A stretch of 64,000 bases of DNA from Brucella pseudogrignonensis (GTDB lineage: Bacteria; Pseudomonadota; Alphaproteobacteria; Rhizobiales; Rhizobiaceae): positions 1,057 to 65,056 of the forward strand of contig NZ_NNRM01000042.1 in the NCBI RefSeq assembly GCF_002252525.1, written 5' to 3'. Shown piece by piece: positions 44,204 to 53,434 of the stretch; the stretch's first letter is position 1, and every line of letters starts with the position of its first letter. The notes beneath the pieces are model-generated. The model was not told the origin of the DNA. It worked only from the letters and a program-made list of their open reading frames with translations, and made no database searches. Both the position numbers and the translations under genes were made by a program.

Positions 44204-45480
44204 TGTATTCCTTCCATTCCATGACGGACAGCAAGCCCGAAAACCGAGCGGGCAAGATGCAGTTCGCCGGCGGCGGCACGCTCAGTCATTGCGCGCAAAT
44301 AGCCGCCCGGCGACGTCACTTGCCTCTCGTCGAACTTTTGCAGCGTGATAGCGATGGCAATTGCGGCTGCTTGTTCCCCCATCTGATCGACCGCGCGGCG
44401 GCGAGCATCTTCCGAAATTCCGGCCATGCGGCAAATTTGCGGGGCGAGGCGAGCCAATTCGACCCAGGTGCGGGGCCGCGACATTCCATAGGTGGTCAGC
44501 GCCGGTATTGCCCGTAATAAATCCTTTAGAGCCACTAACGCTTGTGGCGGGTGGTGTGGTTGATTGATTTTACTCGAATTGCGTCCCGGGCTTTTCTCGA
44601 AAGCCCTCTTACTGGCGAAACTGGTCTTTGGGAAATTGAGTTGTTCGGCTAACGCCGAACGCATTTCATCTCTACTATTTTCAAAGAGATAGGGGTTTGT
44701 AATCTGTTTGTGCATGTCGTTTTCGGTATACGAGCATGTCGAATCTTCGTTTCTAACGGAAGGCTGCTCACGGCGTGGCAGCTGCATTACCCGCTCGACA
44801 ATCCATTCAATCAAGCCTGTTGCGCGACGGAGGACGACGCTTGATGCCTTGGTCGCGATGCCTACCGCATCGAGAACACGCGCGTAACGCTTTTCGATCA
44901 TGGCGCGCAGCCGAGCGGGCAGCTCATCGGTAGAGGCGAGCGCGTAACGCAGATTGCGAACAGCGCCGCGATAGCGACGCAGGATCGCATTGAGTGCTTT
45001 CTTTTCCGCCTTTGCCTGCCGGACCATCCCATCGAGTTCCGGGAAGCGGGCGATCAGAACGCGCAGATCGATACCGCAAGCGTAGGCAATATTGCCGTCC
45101 CCGCTACGAACCGGATAGCGCTTATAATTGCCGCTGTCCTGCATGGTGATTAAACCGGCATCGAATAGCCGTGACAACATGCGGCTCACACGTCCCTCGG
45201 ATCGCCCGATCTCAAAGGCAAGCGCCGCATTGGATTTAAAGACGATCGGTCGGCCGCCTTTGTCATAGCTCTCTGCCGGAGCCGTATTGATCACGGCAAC
45301 AAGCAAGTGCGCCTCTGTGCCATTGATGAGGCCAAGGCAAGGGAGTGACTGCGCAAGGCCGATCAGCTGGCCGCGTGTCACCGTTCCAATCTCTGCGAAC
45401 TGAGCCATTCGACGAAACTCGGTTCGTTGTGGTGTATTTTTACGGCCGATCCGCCGCACAGGCTGTAGGGCTTCCCCCAT
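44200..45480 (-). CDS. Second RepC-type replication initiator
   Basis: 426 residues. RepC features: N-terminal winged-helix region (RTEFRRMAQFAEIGTVTRG, SNAALAFEIGRSEGRVSRML, FDAGLITMQDSGNYKRYPV) and C-terminal signature TSPGGYLRAMTERAAAGELH. No repA/repB pair precedes it. An antisense-RNA-like terminator lies at 45600 in its leader. RepC alone can drive replication in some rhizobial plasmids, so this may be a second replicon. The AT-rich middle (44560-44720) is a possible origin. Confidence 0.85.
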   Translation of the reverse strand: MGEALQPVRRIGRKNTPQRTEFRRMAQFAEIGTVTRGQLIGLAQSLPCLGLINGTEAHLLVAVINTAPAESYDKGGRPIVFKSNAALAFEIGRSEGRVSRMLSRLFDAGLITMQDSGNYKRYPVRSGDGNIAYACGIDLRVLIARFPELDGMVRQAKAEKKALNAILRRYRGAVRNLRYALASTDELPARLRAMIEKRYARVLDAVGIATKASSVVLRRATGLIEWIVERVMQLPRREQPSVRNEDSTCSYTENDMHKQITNPYLFENSRDEMRSALAEQLNFPKTSFASKRAFEKSPGRNSSKINQPHHPPQALVALKDLLRAIPALTTYGMSRPRTWVELARLAPQICRMAGISEDARRRAVDQMGEQAAAIAIAITLQKFDERQVTSPGGYLRAMTERAAAGELHLARSVFGLAVRHGMEGIH

Positions 45481-45581
45481 ACTCCTCGTCTCCTCTCAAA
45501 GACCAGGCAAAGCTTTCCCATTCGCCGAAAAGCGCTTCTTATTGACTTTGGAAGTTGGGAGTGCAATTTTATTTTGTACTG

Positions 45582-45636
45582 AATGTTTGAAAATAGCACC
45601 CGCTTCCGGATTTTTTCGGGAGCGGTTTTTCTTTTT
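45582..45636 (+). ncRNA. Putative antisense RNA (ctRNA) opposite the repC-type leader
   Basis: On the plus strand a stem CCGCTTCC/GGGAGCGG (45600-45625) is followed by TTTTTCTTTTTT, a strong Rho-independent terminator. A promoter-like TTGGAA (45548) and TATTTT (45570), 16 bases apart, would start a ~50-nt RNA antisense to the leader of the repC-type gene that starts at 45480. This copies the layout of incA/ctRNA in repABC plasmids. Confidence 0.65.
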
Positions 45637-46332
45637 TACCCGGTCAAATTCTCCTTAAAGTTTAGTATTCGATGGTGAGGAATGTTACCGATTTGGTTTA
45701 CGCCCACAACCCTAAAACAGACGCTTATCATGAAAAATTCCTCTGATATGGCCATTACGTCTGGTTCTCGGACCAATATTTCCTATCAAAAACATTCAAT
45801 CGGTCCTTTGATTGTACCTTTTCGGTAATTTGCTTCATGCTATCCGTTCCATTAACCACAGCCTTCTCGCCTCTCCTAATAGGCCTCCGGCAACCCTACA
45901 GCGCGATATGAGAGCGCGGGTGCCTCCGGCCGGCGGCGTTCGCTACGCTCACACCGCAACTGGCCCACTGGCATTGTCTGAAGAGCCAATTCTGATAAAC
46001 GCGAGATCAGGTTTCTACTGATGGGTCTTCGACGTTTTGAAACAAGGGTCAGGTTGGAATCTGGATAAAAGGTGGTTATATTTTCGACGTTCAAAGCGAA
46101 TGGAAACGTGACCAGATTGCGTTGAGCGGCCCCGGTGTTTTTGGGATGAGCGCCGGGGTTTTAATTCTCTTGGTTCGCTCCGCGTATGGCGCCATGTAAC
46201 GATTGAACGATGGCTCAAATAGCGCGCGACCCGAGACACTATTTCTAAAAGTCGGATATTGATGGGGTAGATCGGCAATTTGAAGAATTAATTTTCTCTG
46301 CTAGCTTACTTGCCGACGGCCCGTTGAGAATA
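45637..46332. other. Gene-poor stretch upstream of the second repC
   Basis: About 700 bases without a convincing gene; short frames on both strands lack ribosome-binding sites and family signals. It probably holds the promoter and control sites of the lone repC and the edge of the replicon. 45905-45965 is a GC-rich patch in otherwise AT-rich DNA. Confidence 0.5.
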
Positions 46333-46701
46333 ATGGGAGAAAAAAGAGATGAAATCGTATTCTATAGATCGGCTTTTAGCCGCCGATACTGTTCGCGCTC
46401 TTATCGTATTCCTGACGATACGAGTTTCTTTATGAAGAAAACCGATCAGCAGGTTTATAGTGAGATCTGCCATGCAGTCCACGTTGACCGGAGTTTGAAG
46501 GAGCCGTTTTCCGCAAAAGACATAAGACGGTTTTGTCCGCAATGGCCATATACACGTCAATTCAGATTTCTGGCGGGAAACTGCACAGAGAAACTCTGTG
46601 AAGACGCCGCCCTATTTGTTCGTGTAAGTCGTGGCCAATATCGGCTTCGGGTCCGGAAAATCGAAGCATGCATCAATGAACCAAGCAGGTTAGTCCATTA
46701 A
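46333..46701 (+). CDS. Hypothetical plasmid protein with possible upstream mini-ORF
   Basis: 122 residues from ATG 46333; 89 if it starts at ATG 46432. The convincing coding part is the C-terminal two thirds: KTDQQVYSEICHAVHVDRSL, FSAKDIRRFCPQWPYTRQFR and FVRVSRGQYRLR, which looks like a small HTH-type protein seen on rhizobial plasmids. In another frame, ATG 46349 after GGGAGAAAAAAGAG gives a 28-codon ORF whose TGA overlaps ATG 46432 (ATGA), so the short start may be translationally coupled. Confidence 0.55.
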   Translation: MGEKRDEIVFYRSAFSRRYCSRSYRIPDDTSFFMKKTDQQVYSEICHAVHVDRSLKEPFSAKDIRRFCPQWPYTRQFRFLAGNCTEKLCEDAALFVRVSRGQYRLRVRKIEACINEPSRLVH

Positions 46702-46935
46702 ACAGAAGCCGAAATTAAAGGTTCTGTCTCAGTGACAATTTGACCGTTGTGGTGATGAGAGCACTTAGATCGCAGCCGAAAGACATTCTGCCCGCTTGTT
46801 AAAGCCATCAAATACGGCAGTCCACGGCCGTGTAGAGAGCGTTCATCCGTATTCAGGCGCTGCTGCAAAGTTAAATTTTGTAAGCACGGCTTTCAATCAA
46901 AGTCTTGTTTACAATTTTATGCGCAGTATCGACTT

Positions 46936-47145
46936 ATGAACGACAATCACCCCTCGTCAAGGATCGATTGGACTGGCCAATCATCTTTCAAACGCCGACA
47001 ACGCGTTCGGCTATTGGTCTCCGTTGTTTTCATGTTGATAGCTCTTGTCGGATTCACGACACTCGCGTACGGCCTCCTCGCATCAAGTACATCTGACCGC
47101 GCCATCCTTTCAGAAGACGCGTCGTCGAATGAAATGTTTGACTGA
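46936..47145 (+). CDS. Small single-helix membrane protein
   Basis: 69 residues: basic N-terminus (SSFKRRQRVR), one membrane helix (LLVSVVFMLIALVGFTTLAY) and an acidic tail. Weak ribosome-binding site. Not recognised; could be spurious, but the charge pattern (positive inside) is that of a real membrane protein. Confidence 0.4.
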   Translation: MNDNHPSSRIDWTGQSSFKRRQRVRLLVSVVFMLIALVGFTTLAYGLLASSTSDRAILSEDASSNEMFD

Positions 47146-47173
47146 TCCTAACAAGGTCACTTTGCTTAGCCTG

Positions 47174-47434
47174 TTACAGGACACGGAATGACACGCCGCC
47201 TTGCCGATCAGTATCGTCAATATCCAGAGATAAGAGATCATGGACATCGGAAGGTTTCAGTTCCACTTTCTGGGCGTCCACCGCTGTAGCAATAGCTTGC
47301 TTATTCCCCCAGAGTTTCCCCCGCCTTGTCGTATCAGGGCCGTCTGCAGGCTCCGCAATACTAAATTCAATCTGGCCGACATCAACGCCGTCACAAATCA
47401 AACTGCCTGATCCATTCAGGAATATGACACTCAA
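47174..47434 (-). CDS. Small acidic hypothetical protein (TTG start)
   Basis: 86 residues from TTG 47434, chosen because GAGGAGGAG lies nine bases before it. Beta-rich look: SVIFLNGSGSLICDGVDVGQ, IEFSIAEPADGPDTTRRGK, LWGNKQAIATAVDAQKVELK. No signal or membrane segment. Family not recognised. Confidence 0.5.
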   Translation of the reverse strand: MSVIFLNGSGSLICDGVDVGQIEFSIAEPADGPDTTRRGKLWGNKQAIATAVDAQKVELKPSDVHDLLSLDIDDTDRQGGVSFRVL

Positions 47435-47598
47435 GGATGCTCCTCCTCACAAGAACTGATAAGGGTCATATGGCTAGCTTCTGTTTGGTTCAATGATCAA
47501 TCGATCAAGTGTCCGCGATACGAGGCGGTTACGCGTCCATTGCATATTTAATAATCTCCATCGGCAAAGCAAACTTCGCTCCATTTAAGAGGATCCAT

Positions 47599-47805
47599 AT
47601 GGCAACGGGCACGGTAAAATTTTTCAATCAGGACAAGGGTTTCGGCTTCATTAGGCCGGACGATGGCGGAAGTGATGTTTTTGTGCATGTCTCCGGCTTA
47701 GTCCAAGCGGGCGGATCACTTGGAGAGGGCCAGAACGTCAGCGATGAGACTGGTCAGGATCGTAAGACTGGCAAAGCCAAGGCAGAAAACGTTCGACCGC
47801 TCTGA
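47599..47805 (+). CDS. Cold-shock-domain protein (CspA family)
   Basis: 68 residues from ATG 47599. RNA-binding motifs [20 protein letters not shown] (RNP1) and [11 protein letters not shown] (RNP2). It acts as an RNA chaperone. The segment after the second motif ([20 protein letters not shown]) is normal for alphaproteobacterial Csp. Convergent with repC. Confidence 0.95.
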   Translation: MATGTVKFFNQDKGFGFIRPDDGGSDVFVHVSGLVQAGGSLGEGQNVSDETGQDRKTGKAKAENVRPL

Positions 47806-48029
47806 AGCGGCATCACCCAGAGTTTTCGCCACGTCCATCGCTGCAATCTGGCGGCGATGGCCTTCGAGCAGGCACCCTTCACTCATATAAACGTCCGATC
47901 CTCGTGGATTGACGATCCGACCGTTTTGTATGACGCCAACGGGACCCTGTGGACCATCCCAGAATTCGGCTTACTCGCGATAGATATTTCCAAATCATGG
48001 CTGTGCCTTAGAAACGAGTCAACGCAGCC

Positions 48030-49259
48030 TCATCTTGAGACGAGACATCCACTTGCCTTCATTCCCGAAAACAGAAGCTGGCTGATGGAGAAGCCCCCTC
48101 CCCTCGCCTTCTGTGTCAGAGATCGCAGATATCCGCCAGGCGAATTGATGGTCGATAGTTTCTGCAGAATCCACGCAATAGCGGTTGAAGCGGTTTCTGG
48201 CCCCATGAAACGGATCGCTTCCTGATAGGCTGATTGACTGATGCCAAGAAAGCCCGAGACGATAAGCGAGGCATCACGAAGCTCACGCCAAGTGCCAATT
48301 CCGTTCCTTCCGTATTCGCGGATATCTGGACAAGATCGAAGTACCTGGTCGAGAGAAATGGACGGCGTTAACTCGATAGAAGTTTCCCTTTCAGCTTTCA
48401 CGGGACCTGGTGTTTCCGCAGAAGGCACCTTCAAATCAATCTTTTCGCCATATTGAAATTCAAAAAGGGATTCTGGTAGGGATTCATTATGCTGCCGCTC
48501 ATATTGGGTGTCGCTGCCGCTCATTTCCGAAACAATCTCTATTGTTTTCAGCGCGATAGCCAATTCACCACGAATGGTTTCAAAACTGGCCCTGATCGCG
48601 GACAGTTCATCAAGAGATGCACGGCGAGGAATGGCGTCGACAATGGCGCGGAAGCGAATAAACAATGCTTCGATACGTTCACCACGCTCACCTATTTCCT
48701 GGGCCCTATCCGCAAAAGCTGCCGCCATATCTCGGCGCATGACGGACACTTCGTCGCGAAGACGCTTCAATGCTTTCTGATCGGCAAGAATCTTATCCGC
48801 GATAGCAGCAATTTCAGAGGCGCGGTCGAGCAATGGCGCAAAGGAAAAGCCGAAGGCAAGTTCAACGCTCCCTTCCCTGTCCTTATGAGCATAACGCTTG
48901 CGAGTTGGGCTATCTTTGCGCGCAATGATCCCGGCTTCGATCAGGGACGCCAGGTGACGGCGCAGCGTTGATTCAGGCATGCCGTGAGCACGCAGCGACA
49001 GCTGACGATTGGATGGGAAAACGACGAGGCCGGTTTTCTCATTCATGTCATCGTCAGGGAGAAATGACAGAAGCGAGCTCAGCACGGCAAGGCAACGATC
49101 GTTCAGACCGAACTCAGCCTTAGCGACGCAAAGCTGTTTGTAGAGTGCCCATCTGTTTACAGCCCTCCCCTGCTTCGGCTTCTCTTGCTGACCAGAATTT
49201 TGGGCAAAGGCCTTCATTCGCCCGCGAAATGCGGACGTATCAGTCATCAGAATTTGCAT
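48030..49259 (-). CDS. repC: Replication initiator RepC of the repABC operon
   Basis: 409 residues. N-terminal part typical of RepC (VNRWALYKQLCVAKAEFGLN, FPSNRQLSLRAHGMPESTLR, LIEAGIIARKDSPTRKRYAH) and C-terminal INSPGGYLRSLTQKARGGGF. RepC binds the origin inside its own gene. Separated from repB by 160 bases that encode the counter-transcribed RNA. Little similarity by eye to the second RepC at 44200 apart from the common motifs. Confidence 0.95.
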   Translation of the reverse strand: MQILMTDTSAFRGRMKAFAQNSGQQEKPKQGRAVNRWALYKQLCVAKAEFGLNDRCLAVLSSLLSFLPDDDMNEKTGLVVFPSNRQLSLRAHGMPESTLRRHLASLIEAGIIARKDSPTRKRYAHKDREGSVELAFGFSFAPLLDRASEIAAIADKILADQKALKRLRDEVSVMRRDMAAAFADRAQEIGERGERIEALFIRFRAIVDAIPRRASLDELSAIRASFETIRGELAIALKTIEIVSEMSGSDTQYERQHNESLPESLFEFQYGEKIDLKVPSAETPGPVKAERETSIELTPSISLDQVLRSCPDIREYGRNGIGTWRELRDASLIVSGFLGISQSAYQEAIRFMGPETASTAIAWILQKLSTINSPGGYLRSLTQKARGGGFSISQLLFSGMKASGCLVSR

Positions 49260-49353
49260 TCCCTCTCACCTTTCAAAAGGCAAAAGAAATCCACCCGCCA
49301 AAAAGACGCTTACGACTCTTGACACTGATTCGTGGAAATGCGATTCTCAGTCT

Positions 49354-49408
49354 GCTAGAACTTTGAGAGAGGCTTCCACGACGGTAACGTTTGGGGGCCT
49401 TTTTCTTT
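49354..49408 (+). ncRNA. repABC counter-transcribed RNA (incA/ctRNA)
   Basis: In the repB-repC gap the plus strand has TTGACA (49319) and GATTCT (49342) 17 bases apart. A 7-bp stem GGCTTCC/GGGGGCC (49371-49399) with a TTTTTCTTTT tail follows. A ~55-nt RNA antisense to the repC leader is predicted; such RNAs control RepC level and incompatibility. Confidence 0.85.
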
Positions 49409-49419
49409 TGCTAAGTCTC

Positions 49420-50415
49420 CTAGTTAGGCTGTTTACTGTCCTTATATTCTTCATACAAGCGCTTCATATTATCCGATATCCACGCTCCAAACGCTTTTCC
49501 TTCAGGCTCGGAGAACTCGACAGCATATCCTTTAGGCTTGGATTTGGTAACTGCTCTTAACTGAGAGTCATCAGAACGCCAGGCATGATCCACTGTGTTT
49601 GTTGATACTTTGTTCGCTTGCTTAAGCGACGCGAAGACCGCTTCAAAGCGTTCGACGCTATTTAGAGTCTGCAGAGTTTCATTCTGAAGAACGGTTTCGA
49701 ACGCGTCAGGCTTATTGGCTAGCAGTGTAGCCATCGAATCCCATTTCGGTCGTCCAATACCAGGCGCTGCGCCAATAGCCTTTATGAGCTCTTCAGGTAA
49801 CTTTCGTGCCAACGCAATCATTTCGGACAAAACGCCTCTGGATGAGGTACCGAACGTTGCCATGATCACCGCTCTCGTCGTTCCGCGATCTTCCAGGCGC
49901 CGAGCAAATAATGCCTTCTCAATAAAAGTAAGATCTTTGCGTTCAAGGTTTTCGTTACCTTGCGCTATAATCAACTCGTCGTCGGACAGGTCTCGAATGA
50001 ACGATTTGACCTTTATGCCAAGCTGTTTAAGTGCCGCAACGCGCCGATGTCCGTAAGCAAGTTGATAACGGCCCGATTGATCAGGATTTGGCCTTACAAG
50101 TACGGGTACTGCCTGACCGTTCTCCTGAATGCTATTCAATAAAGCGTCAAACTCCGCGCCTGTATGCTCATCTAGGCGATCTTTGACAAAGGATGCATCA
50201 ATAAGATTTGCATCGAGTTCTACAATAGCTTGGCCATCGGCTAGCGCTTTGCGGAGTTCGTCAGCTTCATTCGAAAGGCCGGTAATGGCATCATTCATGC
50301 TTTGCAATGCGCCCGAGGACACCTGCGGCCGTCTGGGTGTGTTCTCAGCTGAGAACTCATGGTTAGTCGTAATCGGTGTTAGAAAATCTCGTAAAGCATC
50401 TCGGCGCCTGCTCAT
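49420..50415 (-). CDS. repB: Partition protein RepB (ParB family)
   Basis: 331 residues. ParB/Srx-like nuclease-fold region (EFDALLNSIQENGQAVPVLV, YQLAYGHRRVAALKQLGIKV), HTH (ALFARRLEDRGTTRAVIMAT) and RepB-type C-terminus. It binds the parS palindromes. Its ATG overlaps the repA stop (ATGA). One parS copy lies inside this gene near its start. Confidence 0.96.
   Translation of the reverse strand: MSRRRDALRDFLTPITTNHEFSAENTPRRPQVSSGALQSMNDAITGLSNEADELRKALADGQAIVELDANLIDASFVKDRLDEHTGAEFDALLNSIQENGQAVPVLVRPNPDQSGRYQLAYGHRRVAALKQLGIKVKSFIRDLSDDELIIAQGNENLERKDLTFIEKALFARRLEDRGTTRAVIMATFGTSSRGVLSEMIALARKLPEELIKAIGAAPGIGRPKWDSMATLLANKPDAFETVLQNETLQTLNSVERFEAVFASLKQANKVSTNTVDHAWRSDDSQLRAVTKSKPKGYAVEFSEPEGKAFGAWISDNMKRLYEEYKDSKQPN
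50341..50356. promoter_or_regulatory. parS site inside repB
   Basis: GTTCTCAGCTGAGAAC, a perfect 16-bp palindrome of the RepB-binding GTT-N10-AAC form. An identical copy lies upstream of repA. Confidence 0.88.
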
Positions 50416-51626
50416 TTTCTACCCCACGCATCTCTCACTAGTTCTTCGAGTTCACAATTGACGGCATCGAGAGCTTCGATCGCACGATCATACGTCTGCC
50501 GATGAAAGTTTTCTCTGCCGACCTCGTAAAGAGTCTGTTTCGTAATTCCCGCGTCTGATATCGCGGCGGACTTGACCATCGAATTAGTTAATACCCGGTC
50601 TCCGAATAATCCTTTAAGAAGGCCCGCAATCTGTGACTGGGAGCCGTCGTTTGGTTCGTAACGAGTAAGCACATAGCGAAACCAGTCATAGTTCGCATTG
50701 CCTCCTGCTCTTTCAACAACATCAAAAAGGCCAGCGGTCATGTGCAAGAATTGACTCATTGATGCTACATCGAGCATTTGGGGATGAATTGTTACAAGCA
50801 CCGAAGTAGCGGCACAGAGAGCCGACAGAGTCAGGTAACCAAGCGAAGGGGGGCAATCGAGAACCACGATGTCATAGTCGCCTTCCACACTTTTCAGCGC
50901 GGATGCTACTCGTGTGAAAAACAATTTGTCAGTTGATCGCGACGCTGATGTTAAGGCGCGAGGAGTTTCGTGTTCGAATTCCTGCAATTCGAGATTACCA
51001 GGTACGATATCGAGACCGCTGAAATATGTAGTTTTAATGATGCTTTTGAGTGACCGTTGAGCTTCATCATACCTGATTGCACCGTAGAGCGTCTCGTTAG
51101 GCTCGAGATCAAATTCCGGCTGTATTCCAAATAAAGCAGACAATGACGCTTGAGGATCTAGATCTGCGGCTAGAACACGATAACCGCGAAGTGCAAAGTA
51201 CTGTGCTAAATGTGCAGCCGTAGTGGTTTTGCCTGAGCCGCCTTTGAAATTAGTAACGGCTATTACCTGAAGTCGATCGTCTTCCCTACGACGTTGGTCG
51301 TAGCTTTTTTTATTATTACTCAGGTGATGCCGGATAGCATGGATCTGCTCCAAGGAATAGAGGCGCCTACCAGCAGCGTTCTTTTCCGCGTCTCCAATAA
51401 CGCCGTCGTTTACGAGGGTGCGAAGATAGACGTCACTGATCCCAATCAGCTTTGCTGCTTCGCCCGGAGCAAATTTACGTAACTCTTTCTGAGCGGTCGG
51501 CGGGAATGCGCGTGCGCGAAGGTGTTGAAGCTGGGCGCTCAGTGTGTCGGCGTCCGCTTCAATAAGCCGAGTTAACGACTTTTCTACGGATTGCTTGACA
51601 TTAGTGGCATTGGCGCTGTGGATCAT
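50412..51626 (-). CDS. repA: Partition ATPase RepA (ParA family)
   Basis: 404 residues. N-terminal HTH (LIGISDVYLRTLVNDGVIGD, RRLYSLEQIHAIRHHL), Walker A TNFKGGSGKTTTAAHLA, and DIVVLDCPPSLGYLTLSAL. First gene of repABC; RepA also represses the operon. Promoter-like TTGACG (51694-51689) and CATTCT (51671-51666) on the minus strand are 17 bases apart. Confidence 0.96.
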   Translation of the reverse strand: MIHSANATNVKQSVEKSLTRLIEADADTLSAQLQHLRARAFPPTAQKELRKFAPGEAAKLIGISDVYLRTLVNDGVIGDAEKNAAGRRLYSLEQIHAIRHHLSNNKKSYDQRRREDDRLQVIAVTNFKGGSGKTTTAAHLAQYFALRGYRVLAADLDPQASLSALFGIQPEFDLEPNETLYGAIRYDEAQRSLKSIIKTTYFSGLDIVPGNLELQEFEHETPRALTSASRSTDKLFFTRVASALKSVEGDYDIVVLDCPPSLGYLTLSALCAATSVLVTIHPQMLDVASMSQFLHMTAGLFDVVERAGGNANYDWFRYVLTRYEPNDGSQSQIAGLLKGLFGDRVLTNSMVKSAAISDAGITKQTLYEVGRENFHRQTYDRAIEALDAVNCELEELVRDAWGRK

Positions 51627-51798
51627 TAAAATCGCTCAACAAGGAAAATAATCGGATTGAGCGTCAGAATGACCGTATCGTTGTGAGTCGTCAACAACTT
51701 TAAAGTTAATGATAGGTTAACGCGATCCAGGCAGAACAGGCAATTACCCATGATCAGGTGGGGCTGTTCGCTGTCGTGCGAAGTGGCCAACAAGATGT

Positions 51799-51814
51799 GT
51801 TCTCAGCTGAGAAC
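51799..51814. promoter_or_regulatory. parS site upstream of repA
   Basis: GTTCTCAGCTGAGAAC, identical to the site at 50341. It lies 173 bases upstream of the repA start, a usual place for parS in repABC plasmids. Confidence 0.88.
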
Positions 51815-52033
51815 AGGAGTTCGATTATTGCGACATTAAAACATGAGTTCGCGGAGGCAGGCTCAGATCTATAGCCTGACGCATAGTCAAAAACGTCAGG
51901 GGGCGATCGGTTGCCGCTTTTCAAATGAAGGCTGGGCTGCTGTGAAAAACCGCCCACAGAAGCCGGTCGTCGAATTCGGGTGGCAGTGATGGCAGAAATC
52001 GAGAGGCGTCTACTGAAATGGTTATCTGGTTGG

Positions 52034-52687
52034 TCAAGTCTGGGTCAGGAGTATCTGGGCCAATGCCTCTGGTTCCAGTCGAGCTATGTTGTGGCCGCAA
52101 TCGAGAGAAAAGGTTGACCAATCCGTTGCGTTGTCCAAACGTCGATAAAGGTCGAGAAACGGACTGCCCTCCCATCCATGTGCGCCAACGACGATCTTAC
52201 GAGGCACTTCACGCCAGCGTCCGGTTAAAGTAATTGACTGGAGAAATGTCCCGATGGGCTGTGGGCGGCACCGTGGGTCTAGATTGGCGGGCGCGGCACA
52301 ATTCAGCCCGTCACCTTTTGCACCTGCGATGAACATGTCTCGAAAATGCGGTGTTGTCAGCGACCAGACTGAGTCGCCGGATTCCGGGACATAAGCGTCG
52401 ACATAGACCAGTGAGCGGATTCGCGACGGAACGGCGTCCGCTACACCGCTCACGATCATTCCTCCGTAGGATTGCCCGACAAGGATCAAGTCGTCACTAT
52501 GCGACTTCACGACATCAACGACCTCGCTTATATGGGTTTCAAGATTTGCGGATGGGGCAGGTGTATCACCGAGCCCCGAAAGTGTGATTGGCACAACCAT
52601 GTGCCCGTGCCCAACAAGTATATCTGCTACTTTCTGGTAAACCCACCCGCCCTGCCAGCCTCCAGCTATCAGAATAAACGTGGCCAT
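52034..52687 (-). CDS. Alpha/beta hydrolase (putative esterase)
   Basis: 217 residues from ATG 52687 after AAAGGAA. N-terminal FILIAGGWQGGWVYQKVADI, nucleophile elbow LVGQSYGGMIVSGVA (Ser in GQSYGG), Asp candidate in HGWEGSPFLDLYRRL, and SLDCGHNIARLEPEALA with the catalytic His. Similar to small MenH/salicylate-esterase-like hydrolases. Substrate not known. Confidence 0.88.
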   Translation of the reverse strand: MATFILIAGGWQGGWVYQKVADILVGHGHMVVPITLSGLGDTPAPSANLETHISEVVDVVKSHSDDLILVGQSYGGMIVSGVADAVPSRIRSLVYVDAYVPESGDSVWSLTTPHFRDMFIAGAKGDGLNCAAPANLDPRCRPQPIGTFLQSITLTGRWREVPRKIVVGAHGWEGSPFLDLYRRLDNATDWSTFSLDCGHNIARLEPEALAQILLTQT

Positions 52688-52931
52688 AATATTCGTTCCT
52701 TTTGTTGACGCGGCAGCGCACTGAAGAATAGCCAGCTTTTGCTTGTTGTCATGCTGAAATGGCCGACTGCTTCGCACCCAATTCCGTCGTGCTCCTGTAC
52801 GGTCATCAAAGTCGGCTTTCGACCAAGCCGCCGTCCAGGGTCGCAATCGAAAATGCGAAAAGCGGTCGTAGCTAAGCTTTGCTAGCCAGAACCGTTCTCG
52901 GAACTTCTGAACTCGTCTCGGGAATCTGGAT

Positions 52932-53345
52932 TTACAACTCCGCCTGATCGTAAGCGCGTCGACGCGCCTTGATGGCATCCAGATTGTCGTGAACCCAGAA
53001 GTTGAACCCTTCGAGGGCACGCAAAGCTCCATGGCCGATATCCGTCAGTTCATACTCAACACGTGGTGGCACTTCAGGGAAATAGTGACGCACAACCAAG
53101 CCGTCGCGCTCGAGATTGCGCAGCGTGAGCGTCAGCATGCGCTGGGTGATTTCACCGACCTCTTTCTTCAATTCTGAAAAGCGTAATCGATGATCCTCAG
53201 CCAGTGAAAGACGCCAAAGAACCGGAACAATCCATTTGTCACTTAGCAGGCTGCATATCCCGTTTGACGGAATGGGCCTGAACGGCCTGTCGTTCTCTGA
53301 TCCGCGCGCTGTGCCGACATCGCTCTCTTCGTTCAAAGGTATCAT
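52932..53345 (-). CDS. HxlR-family transcriptional regulator
   Basis: 137 residues from ATG 53345 (longer in-frame starts lack coding character). Winged helix: LSDKWIVPVLWRLSLAEDHR, FSELKKEVGEITQRMLTLTL, NLERDGLVVRHYFPEVPPRV, with the late EYELTDIGHGALRAL. Divergent from the NmrA-like gene, which it probably controls. Confidence 0.92.
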   Translation of the reverse strand: MIPLNEESDVGTARGSENDRPFRPIPSNGICSLLSDKWIVPVLWRLSLAEDHRLRFSELKKEVGEITQRMLTLTLRNLERDGLVVRHYFPEVPPRVEYELTDIGHGALRALEGFNFWVHDNLDAIKARRRAYDQAEL

Positions 53346-53434
53346 CCTTGTGCCTAACGCTGAAAAATGTGCCGTCTTCCGGCTGCACATTATTCGTATA
53401 TATGGATGGCTCTTGTTTAACACGAGGGTTTCAA

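Noticed and set aside
46718-46900. Possible IS6-like ends (GGTTCTGTCTCAGTGACA and GGCGCTGCTGCAAAGTT)
   Set aside because: The two short stretches recall insertion-sequence ends, but they do not form a matching inverted repeat and no transposase fragment lies between them.
47857-48225. Plus-strand frame of 122 codons over the repC end
   Set aside because: More than half is antisense to repC; the first 58 codons look somewhat protein-like but lack a convincing RBS after the csp gene.
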